A stretch of 37,851 nt of DNA from a virus. The notes below the pieces were generated by a model. It was not told the origin of the DNA, did not search any database, and saw nothing but the letters and a program-made list of their open reading frames with translations. The DNA is taken from the IMG/VR virus record IMGVR_UViG_3300049255_000147, positions 1-37,851 of that record, one strand, 5' to 3'. The position numbers and the translations under genes are program-made. Numbering within the stretch: the first letter of the stretch is position 1; the number at the start of each line of letters is the position of its first letter. Positions 29,597 to 36,552 of the stretch are shown piece by piece.

Positions 29597-31830
29597 AACG
29601 CTTCATTGCCGGCGCGGTCGCGCTGCTGCTGCTGGCGACGGCGGCGATCGGCGGCCCGCAGCATATCACCGCCTCGGTCCTGTCCACCGCCACCAGCACC
29701 TGGACCGACATCGCCCAGCGGTTCAGCCACATCCCGAACATCGTCGATGACTGCGGCGCGCCGACCGATGGCGTGAGCGACGCCGGGCCGGCGATCAACA
29801 CCTGTCTCGCCACCTATGGCCGCGTCGCGGCGCCGAGCGGAACATTCATGATCGGGACGTCCATCGTTCCGGTCGCCTATGGCGGCCTGCTCGGCTCGAC
29901 CGCCGGCCAGACCACCATGAAACTGATGCCGTCGCACGACGGCACTGACCTGGTGCTGTGCACCAACGCCTACGCGCTGTTCGGCGCCGGCGACGTGACC
30001 AGCAACGCCGGCACCACGTCCGCCTCGGTCGCTGGCGGGGTCGCCACGCTCGCCCTCAACCAGTCCGAGACGCTGCCGGTGGGCAGCACCATCGTGGTCG
30101 CCGGCATCACCAGCACCGGCGGCAATCCGCAGGGCTACAACGGCACGTTCGTCATCACCGCGTCGTCGGCCGGCAGCGTCTCCTACGCCGACGCGGCGGC
30201 CACCGGAACGCAAAGCGTCGCCGGCACCGTCACCATCACCGCGGACGGCTTCGAGCTGGGCAACATCACGTTCGACGGCAATTACGCGGCGCAGGCGGCC
30301 AGCAATCCGGCGCAGACCAACGGCATCGTCTGCTATGGGCAGCTTTGGAAATGGCACGACCTGATCGTGCAGAACACGGTCGGCGCGGCCTTCCATACCG
30401 GCTTTCAGAACTCCGGCGGCGGCGGGGCCTATAGCGTCGGTCTGGCGCATCTGAGCCACCTGCGCATCGTCAACGCGCAGCAGGACGGCTGGGATTGGGA
30501 AGGCCCGCACGATAGCTGGCTTGACCACATCGACATCGAGAACGCCTGCCAAGCCGCAGACAACACTTATTTCTCGTTCAATGCCACCGCCAGCAATGGC
30601 ACCGTCGATACGATCCACACCTATCTGGCCGGCTCATCTTCGAACCGATGCGCCACGCAGTTCTATGCGCCGGGCGGAAGTTTCAACATCTACAACGGCT
30701 ATTTCGAAGGCGGCCGGCAGCAAGTCGATCTTGGCCAGAATAGCCACTTCATCGGCGGCCATGTGTTCGCGCAGTTCCCGGAAGGCAGCGCCACCGGCAC
30801 CTGCCAGCTCACGCTGCAATCGAACGGCATCATCGTCCAGGGCGTGCAGTTCAACGGCTGGCCAACGGGTTCTTCGCAACAGCGCGACATGCACGGCGTC
30901 TGCCTTGGCACCAGCGGCGCCGCCGCGAGCGGCAACATGCTGGCCGGCAACAGCTTCTGGGATTACGACGTCTCCGGCGCAATCGACTACGTGAACGCGA
31001 GCGCGGGTAGCAACCAGATCTCCGGATGGGGCACCACCAGCGGCTCAGGCACGTCGCCGATGCTGGTTGGAACGGTCCCGAGCACCGACGACATCTACGT
31101 CGTCCAGGGCGGCACGGACCCGTACAGCGACACGCAAATCCCGAACCTGCCGGGCCAGCCGACAAGCTATGTGACGCTGACCAACGGGGGCACCTATAGC
31201 GCCGGCACCGAGGCGGTGTTGTGGATTTTGACCGGTGTGACCGGGCAGACCATCACGCTGCCGTCGGGCGTGAGCAACGCCAGCACCTATTCGGTTTGCA
31301 GCAAGGGCGAAAGCACGGGCATCGCCTGGGCGGCGCCGGGCGGCGAGAGCACCGGCGGCCTGATCCCCTCGGTGATCGGCAACGGCCAGTGTCTCACCTG
31401 GTATTATCGCCTCTCGACGACGGTATGGCAGGCGCAGAACGGCTTCGACCCCGCTTCGCCGCTGCCGATCGGCGCCACCACGCCGGCGGCCGGCAGCTTC
31501 ACGGCGTTGACGCGCGGACTGGAGGCGGTCGGGTCGGGCGCCGTCAGCACGGCCACGCCGGGCACCAGCGGCAGCACCATCAGCATGCCTACCGCCACGG
31601 CGGTGCTGAATATCCGTCCCGCCGCCGCCGTCACCAGCGTGACCATCACATTGCCCACGCCGTCCGCTGACCAGACGACACTGCTCATCCGCGTCATCGG
31701 CCAGCCCTTGAACGCCAGTTCGATCACCTGGGGTGGCCCTGGCGCTGCCAGCAGCGTCCCGACCGCCATCGCGGCGAACACCAGCCTGACCCTGTGGTGG
31801 GACGCCACCAGCGGCAAATGGACATTGTGA
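29593..31830 (+). CDS. Beta-helix tail spike (pectate-lyase-like) with N-terminal signal peptide
   Basis: 745 aa from ATG 29593. The first residues MKRFIAGAVALLLLATAAIG form a textbook Sec signal (two basic residues, hydrophobic core, small residues at the cut). Then comes CGAPTDGVSDAGPAINTCLA, the start of a pectate-lyase-3-like right-handed beta helix, followed by repeating short beta coils (LWKWHDLIVQNTVG; HLRIVNAQQDGWDW; NIYNGYFEGG; NSHFIGGHVF). The C-terminal ~170 residues form separate beta domains (GQTITLPSGVSNASTYSVCS; TATAVLNIRPAAAVTSVTIT). Spikes of this fold bind or cut surface polysaccharide. The signal peptide is not expected for a virion protein. Confidence 0.8.
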   Translation: MKRFIAGAVALLLLATAAIGGPQHITASVLSTATSTWTDIAQRFSHIPNIVDDCGAPTDGVSDAGPAINTCLATYGRVAAPSGTFMIGTSIVPVAYGGLLGSTAGQTTMKLMPSHDGTDLVLCTNAYALFGAGDVTSNAGTTSASVAGGVATLALNQSETLPVGSTIVVAGITSTGGNPQGYNGTFVITASSAGSVSYADAAATGTQSVAGTVTITADGFELGNITFDGNYAAQAASNPAQTNGIVCYGQLWKWHDLIVQNTVGAAFHTGFQNSGGGGAYSVGLAHLSHLRIVNAQQDGWDWEGPHDSWLDHIDIENACQAADNTYFSFNATASNGTVDTIHTYLAGSSSNRCATQFYAPGGSFNIYNGYFEGGRQQVDLGQNSHFIGGHVFAQFPEGSATGTCQLTLQSNGIIVQGVQFNGWPTGSSQQRDMHGVCLGTSGAAASGNMLAGNSFWDYDVSGAIDYVNASAGSNQISGWGTTSGSGTSPMLVGTVPSTDDIYVVQGGTDPYSDTQIPNLPGQPTSYVTLTNGGTYSAGTEAVLWILTGVTGQTITLPSGVSNASTYSVCSKGESTGIAWAAPGGESTGGLIPSVIGNGQCLTWYYRLSTTVWQAQNGFDPASPLPIGATTPAAGSFTALTRGLEAVGSGAVSTATPGTSGSTISMPTATAVLNIRPAAAVTSVTITLPTPSADQTTLLIRVIGQPLNASSITWGGPGAASSVPTAIAANTSLTLWWDATSGKWTL

Positions 31831-31838
31831 AGGACAGC

Positions 31839-32207
31839 ATGAAACGGATCCTGCTCACGCTGGGGCTGGTCTGCGCGGCGTGGCCCGCCGCCGCCACCAA
31901 CACGCCGGCCACCGGCAGCCTGACCTTGGCCAGCGCCGGGGTAGCGCAGAATTTCCAGAATGCGGGGGTTTCGGTCTTCTGCGTCATCAAGAACCCCGCG
32001 ACAGCGACCGAGCAGGGCATCGGCACCGCTGAAGCGATCTGGGTGAACGTCACCGGCACGGCGGTGGCAGGCGGCGGGGGCGCCAGCATCTCGCTGGAGC
32101 CCGACGAGTCACAGACCGTCGGCTGGACCGGCGGCCTCGCGATCAGTTGGGTCGCCGCGACGGCGGGGCATAAGATCGAGGGCTACTGCCAGGCTGCCTA
32201 CCAATGA
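31839..32207 (+). CDS. Small exported protein between two spike genes, 122 aa
   Basis: ATG 31839 has AAGGA about 6 bases upstream. Signal peptide MKRILLTLGLVCAAWPAAAT is followed by a ~100-residue beta-rich domain (GSLTLASAGVAQNFQNAGVS; AEAIWVNVTGTAVAGG; ISLEPDESQTVGWTGGLAIS). It could be a small carbohydrate-binding or Ig-like domain. No known family. ATGA overlap with the SGNH spike gene. Confidence 0.6.
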   Translation: MKRILLTLGLVCAAWPAAATNTPATGSLTLASAGVAQNFQNAGVSVFCVIKNPATATEQGIGTAEAIWVNVTGTAVAGGGGASISLEPDESQTVGWTGGLAISWVAATAGHKIEGYCQAAYQ

Positions 32208-35062
32208 GGCGCATGTTTCTGGCGCTGCTGGCGCTGCTGGCGGCGGGCGCCGCCCAGGCGCAGCTGACCGCGCCCAGCGGCGGCGTGACCCCCGCCGCCA
32301 TTTCCAACGCATTGGGGTTCACCCCGCTGCCGCCGAGCTATGCCCAGCAGGGCGTCTCGTTCGGCATGTTCGGCGACAGCCACGGCACGATCGGCATGAT
32401 CGACGGGGCGCCCTATAACTTCGCGGGCGGGTACAACGCCAATCAGTACACCTGCTCGGCGCAAAATCCCTATTGCCTCGCCGCCGGGCTGTCCAAGGGG
32501 CTGATCCGGTTCGACCCGCTTGGCTACCAGCCGAGCACGCACGGCTCTCAGGTCGCGGTGGACTGCACAGTCGGCAAGGCCGGGACGGGCTACGCGCACA
32601 CCGATTACGTGACGCTGTCCAGCGGACAGCAGATGTACTTGGACGTGAATTCGTCAGGTGGGGTGATCGGCTGCGCGACGCCCGTTTCAGGTTATATCGG
32701 CGGCGCCAGCGCCATCACCAGCATCACCACGCTGGCCGGCTACGGCGCCTACATGAACGCCTTCACGCCGGGCGCCGGCGACTTCTCGATCTCCGGCGAG
32801 ATCACCGAGACGGCGGCGGGCACCGGCAATTATTACCCGCAGGCCCTGGTGTCCGCCGCCAATCCGCCCACCGCGCCATTCACCGCGGCCGGCACCATCA
32901 ACCGTCTGACCGACGCACTGGCCGCCAGCGGCAACTACGGCAGCCATGGTGCGCAGGTGTCGGTATGGGGCATTCACCTTGGCGGCGACGACACCGACCG
33001 CCTGGCGCAAGCCTCGGTGACGACGACGCTGGGCTCGAATGTGGTGACCGCAGCGTCGGCGCTGCCCTACGGCTACACCGACCACCGATACTTCTTCCAG
33101 ACCAACGCCACCGGCACGAGCTGCTTCCCGCTCGGCACGTTCATCGAACAGATGACCAGCCAGACCAGTTTCACGGTCGGCTACTATGTCTGGAACGGTT
33201 CAGCCTGGGCGTTGACGGCCGCCAACAGCACCTGCGCCACGCAAACGCGGAATTCCGCCATCGAAGGCGTCGAGCTGTTCGAGATGGAGGCCAACTACCT
33301 GCACATCTGGAGCACGTTACTCGCCGCCGGCAAAAGCGTGATCCAGACCACCTTGCCCTATCATGCGTTCAGCACCTGTAAGGCGCTCGGCGTCAGCGAG
33401 AGCCAATGCGCGCTGGGTGTGGCCGAGACGGCCCGCATCAACCACTGGATCGTCGATTACATCCAGCAGAAGCGCTGGGCGGTGGCAGCGCCGAAAGGCG
33501 CCAACCTTGTGCTGTATGACGACGCTGCGCGGCAGGTAAACCCGGCCGATCCGTTCAGTTTCGCCTTCCCGGCCTTGATTTCCACCGCCGACCTGATCCA
33601 CCCATCGCCGGCCGGCGGGGCGATCGAGGCATCCGACATCGTGGCGGCCGAGGGGCCGATCTTGTCGGGCGCGGGGGTGCCGGCGGTCAGCGTCGGCGCG
33701 TACGATCTGTGGGATTCCCTGATCAACCCGGCTGGCGAGATCGGTTCGTCGCCGACCCACATCCTGTGCGGCCTGACCGTCGGCCAGACCACGTTCGGTG
33801 CTGCGTCCGGCGCCAACGCCTGCCAATATTTCGCCAATAGCAACACCTGGCCGAACGGCGCCACGATGCTGATCCGCGCGATGGATTTCCCGCCGGGCAC
33901 GCTGGCCACGCTGTCGGGCACCCTCGGCACCACGTCGCCGTCCGTCCCGGCGATCGCCGAGAGCAACTTCACCGGCTACATGACTGGCAGCATCAGCACC
34001 GGCGGGTCGATGGTGATCACCTCCGTCGCGTCGGGCGGCGTGAACACCGGCGACAAGGTGACTTGCGTCGGCTGCGCCGCCAGCATGGCGGTGACGCAGG
34101 CGAGCATCACCAATGGGCAGGCGGGCACCTATAGCGTCTCACCGTCGCCGGCTGCGACCATCCCGGCGGGCACCACGATCCTGCTCGCGACCACGCCCGC
34201 AGTGGCCAACGGCGAGAGCATGTATGCGGTGCGTTACGGGCTCGACATGGGGGTCAGTGGCGGCACGGCCTCGTGCGGGTTCACCGGTTTCGTCCCGTTC
34301 GGCATGGGCGCGCAGTGCTTTGCGACGTCGGTCCTGGGCTATATCACCGGCAGCACCCTGACGGTCGGCACCGAGTATTACGGCCTCATCGGCTCGGGTC
34401 ACATCACCACGTCCGTCGGTGGCTGCACGATCGCCGCCAATACCTACATCAATGGCGGCCCTGGCACCGGCGGCCCCGGCGCCTACTCGCTCAGCGCCAC
34501 CCCGACCGGCAGCTGCGGCACCAGCGGCAGCCAGATCGCCTTCACCATCACCGACGACAGCCATGGCACCGATGCCATCACTTGGAGCGGCACCCAGAAT
34601 GCGCTGGTGCCGGGCGGCGACTCCTGGACCGTGACCATCTCGGACGCGGCGGGCGCCTACCCGGCGATTCTGCAGCTCGTCTGGCCCTATGCCGTCGAGA
34701 CGCCCGCCAGCGTCGGGTTGAACACGGGCGATCAGGTCTATGGCCAGTGCGCGGTGACGGTCAGCAATGCTGCCAACGTGAATCTTGCCCAGTTGGCGGT
34801 GCGGACCACCGATGCGATCGCCAACTATCAGCTGGCCAACGGCACCGGCCCGATGATCTCGGCCACCGGCGCGGCCGGCATCACCCAAATCGGTGGCACC
34901 ATGAACCTGATCGCCGCCACCTGGCCGCTGACGGTGGACGCAAACAGCGGCAACCAGAACATCCTGCAGGGCAGTTTCGACGTGCAGATGATGCCGAACA
35001 CCACGGGCACGCTGACCGTGACTCTGTCGAACTGTGGCATCTACGTCGCCGGACGCGACTGA
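32204..35062 (+). CDS. Large tail spike with SGNH/GDSL esterase domain and signal peptide
   Basis: 952 aa. Signal peptide MRRMFLALLALLAAGAAQAQ. A phage-fibre-like LTAPSGGVTPAAISNALGFT precedes the catalytic domain, with block I VSFGMFGDSHG (Ser59), a possible block III VWGIHLGGDDTDR (~255-266) and block V STADLIHPSPAGG (Asp463, His466), which together give the SGNH triad. The domain is enlarged by a beta-rich insertion between block I and block III. The C-terminal ~460 residues are repeated beta domains with many Cys pairs (KVTCVGCAASMAVTQ; GGCTIAANTYINGG). SGNH esterases on spikes remove acetyl groups from host glycans. Confidence 0.82.
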   Translation: MRRMFLALLALLAAGAAQAQLTAPSGGVTPAAISNALGFTPLPPSYAQQGVSFGMFGDSHGTIGMIDGAPYNFAGGYNANQYTCSAQNPYCLAAGLSKGLIRFDPLGYQPSTHGSQVAVDCTVGKAGTGYAHTDYVTLSSGQQMYLDVNSSGGVIGCATPVSGYIGGASAITSITTLAGYGAYMNAFTPGAGDFSISGEITETAAGTGNYYPQALVSAANPPTAPFTAAGTINRLTDALAASGNYGSHGAQVSVWGIHLGGDDTDRLAQASVTTTLGSNVVTAASALPYGYTDHRYFFQTNATGTSCFPLGTFIEQMTSQTSFTVGYYVWNGSAWALTAANSTCATQTRNSAIEGVELFEMEANYLHIWSTLLAAGKSVIQTTLPYHAFSTCKALGVSESQCALGVAETARINHWIVDYIQQKRWAVAAPKGANLVLYDDAARQVNPADPFSFAFPALISTADLIHPSPAGGAIEASDIVAAEGPILSGAGVPAVSVGAYDLWDSLINPAGEIGSSPTHILCGLTVGQTTFGAASGANACQYFANSNTWPNGATMLIRAMDFPPGTLATLSGTLGTTSPSVPAIAESNFTGYMTGSISTGGSMVITSVASGGVNTGDKVTCVGCAASMAVTQASITNGQAGTYSVSPSPAATIPAGTTILLATTPAVANGESMYAVRYGLDMGVSGGTASCGFTGFVPFGMGAQCFATSVLGYITGSTLTVGTEYYGLIGSGHITTSVGGCTIAANTYINGGPGTGGPGAYSLSATPTGSCGTSGSQIAFTITDDSHGTDAITWSGTQNALVPGGDSWTVTISDAAGAYPAILQLVWPYAVETPASVGLNTGDQVYGQCAVTVSNAANVNLAQLAVRTTDAIANYQLANGTGPMISATGAAGITQIGGTMNLIAATWPLTVDANSGNQNILQGSFDVQMMPNTTGTLTVTLSNCGIYVAGRD

Positions 35063-35080
35063 AGCCTCCAGCGACGGGGG

Positions 35081-35123
35081 TCGGGCTGTTGAAGCAGCCC
35101 GAGCCGGGCGGCGGGGGCCGCCC
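35081..35123. terminator. Two tandem hairpins after the spike operon
   Basis: TCGGGCTG-TTGAAG-CAGCCCGA (35081-35102) is a perfect 8-bp stem; four bases later GGGCGGC-GGGG-GCCGCCC (35106-35123) is a perfect 7-bp stem. No T-run follows. They lie 18 bases after the last late gene and are the best candidate for a late transcript end or processing point before the methylase. Confidence 0.5.
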
Positions 35124-35183
35124 ACGGATGAACCGCCCCGCCATCTCCGGCCGGAGACGGGGCTATATCAGTGGTAATCCGAC

Positions 35184-36002
35184 ATGGAGTCGAGTCTCGA
35201 AACGACGCCTATTCGCCCTGCCGCGCCGGTCGCCGCGTATCTCGGCGGCAAGCGCAACCTTGCCAAGCGGATCATCGCCCGCATCGGCGCCGTGCCGCAC
35301 GCGACCTATGTCGAGCCGTTCGTCGGCATGGGCGGCGTATTCCTGCGCCGGCCGTGGCGCGCCCGGTCGGAGGTGATCAACGATCTCAGCCAGGATGTGA
35401 CCACGCTGTTCCGTGTGTTGCAGCGGCACTATGAGGCGCTGATGGACATGCTGCGCTGGCAACTCACCAGCCGGGCCGAGTTTGACCGGCTGCTGGCCGC
35501 CAACGCCGATACCCTCACCGACCTGGAGCGGGCGGCCCGCTTCCTCTACCTCCAGCGCACCGCGTTCGGCGGCAAGGTTGTGGGGCAGCATTTCGGCGTC
35601 TCGCCGGGGTTGCCGGGCCGATTTGATGTGACAAAGTTGGCATCGGTGCTGGAGGGGGCGCATGAACGCCTTGCTGGCGTCGTCATCGAGCGGCTGCACT
35701 GGCATGAGCTGCTGCGCCGCTACGACCGGCCTGAGACGTTGTTCTACCTGGACCCGCCATACTGGGGCAGCGAGACGGACTATGGCGCCGGCCTATTCGC
35801 CCGCGACGACTTCGCCCGGCTGGCTGAGGCGCTGTCTGGGCTGAAGGGTAAGTTTCTGCTGTCGCTCAACGACCGGCCGGAGGTGCGTGAGGTATTCGCC
35901 GCCTTCGCCCAGGAGCGATTGGAGACCACTTACATGGTCGCCGGCGGCGGCCGAAGCCAGCGCGTCGCCGAGTTGCTGATCTCTCGCCGCCCGCCCCTCT
36001 AG
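35184..36002 (+). CDS. DNA adenine-N6 methylase, Dam type (D12 class)
   Basis: 272 aa. Motif I AAYLGGKRNLAKRIIARIG (the FxGGK class), then a catalytic DPPY at YLDPPYWGSE, and the D12 marks YVEPFVGMGGVFLRRP and RTAFGGKVVGQHFGV. It transfers a methyl group from SAM to N6 of adenine. It stands alone at the right end of the prophage in the place of mom in Mu, which also modifies adenines. Protection of virion DNA against host restriction is a likely role. No restriction enzyme is next to it, so an orphan methylase. Confidence 0.93.
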   Translation: MESSLETTPIRPAAPVAAYLGGKRNLAKRIIARIGAVPHATYVEPFVGMGGVFLRRPWRARSEVINDLSQDVTTLFRVLQRHYEALMDMLRWQLTSRAEFDRLLAANADTLTDLERAARFLYLQRTAFGGKVVGQHFGVSPGLPGRFDVTKLASVLEGAHERLAGVVIERLHWHELLRRYDRPETLFYLDPPYWGSETDYGAGLFARDDFARLAEALSGLKGKFLLSLNDRPEVREVFAAFAQERLETTYMVAGGGRSQRVAELLISRRPPL

Positions 36003-36357
36003 AGCCCCCATAACAGGCCGATTAGCGTGCTCTCAGAGGGCTGAGGATGATCCCGCGTGGTTCCGGAATCGGGTGGCAAATTGTCCGGAATCGGATGGCG
36101 CGCTACAACCACCAGCGGCCCGGGGAGCCGCCGCAGATGCCCATGCCGCGCGATCAACTGGCACAGCAGGTCGGCGATGGCGGTGAGGCGGGTGAGCGGC
36201 ATGGTTAGAGATACTAACGCAAAGTGGGTGGGCGGGGCAAGGGGGGATGGTTTGTGGACCACGGGAAGGCGGGTGAAACCGCCGCCGCAACGCGCCGGCG
36301 CCTCCGTCGGCGGACCTGTGACTTGCGCCACGCGGCCAGACGCGCCAACAGATTGCC
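36003..36357. other. Non-coding region at the prophage/host junction
   Basis: No convincing gene. It holds the direct repeats at 36061-36099, a possible prophage end near 36107 and a short minus-strand frame that begins at 36202 (MPLTRLTAIADLLCQLIARH) and runs up to the putative end, where it could be a host gene cut by insertion. Composition changes from phage-like GC to mixed. The part from about 36215 resembles sequence that often lies around RAYT genes, but this is recall only. Confidence 0.4.
36061..36099 (+). repeat. Two 17-bp direct repeats with 22-bp period, candidate transposase sites at the right end
   Basis: TTCCGGAATCGGGTGGC (36061-36077) and GTCCGGAATCGGATGGC (36083-36099) differ at two positions and are spaced by exactly 22 bp. 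In Mu, R1 and R2 are 22-bp MuA sites that abut. A CA dinucleotide follows 7 bp after the second copy (36106-36107), as would be needed at a Mu-type end. IS ends are an alternative. Confidence 0.4.
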
Positions 36358-36493
36358 GTTACGGACTGCCTCCGCAAGCGCGTGCCAAGCGGCATGTACT
36401 GCTTCACGGTCAACCTGCTCGACCGTAACAGCGATTTGCTGACCGACAACATCAACGCGCTTCGCAAATCGGTCCGCGACGCCCGCGCCCACG
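36358..36493 (+). pseudogene. RAYT (REP-associated tyrosine transposase) N-terminal remnant
   Basis: The frame reads TDCLRKRVPSGMYCFTVNLL, then DRNSDLLTDNINALRKSVRD and ARAH. This matches the RAYT start ('TDYRRNRVPGGTYFFTVNLLDR.SDLL...I..LR..V...RA..PF'). The ATG expected before TDC is GTT. After ARAHG (about 36493) the similarity ends and the His-x-His catalytic centre 'LPDHMH' is absent, so it is a dead fragment. RAYTs move or maintain REP palindromes. Confidence 0.72.
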
Positions 36494-36552
36494 GGGCGAT
36501 ATGTCGGTATTCGCCCTCAGGCTTCCAACGAACTGGATCGGACGCCAAGATG

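Noticed and set aside
35081-35123. Classic Rho-independent terminator
   Set aside because: Two good stems, but no T-run after either; kept only as a candidate end or processing site.
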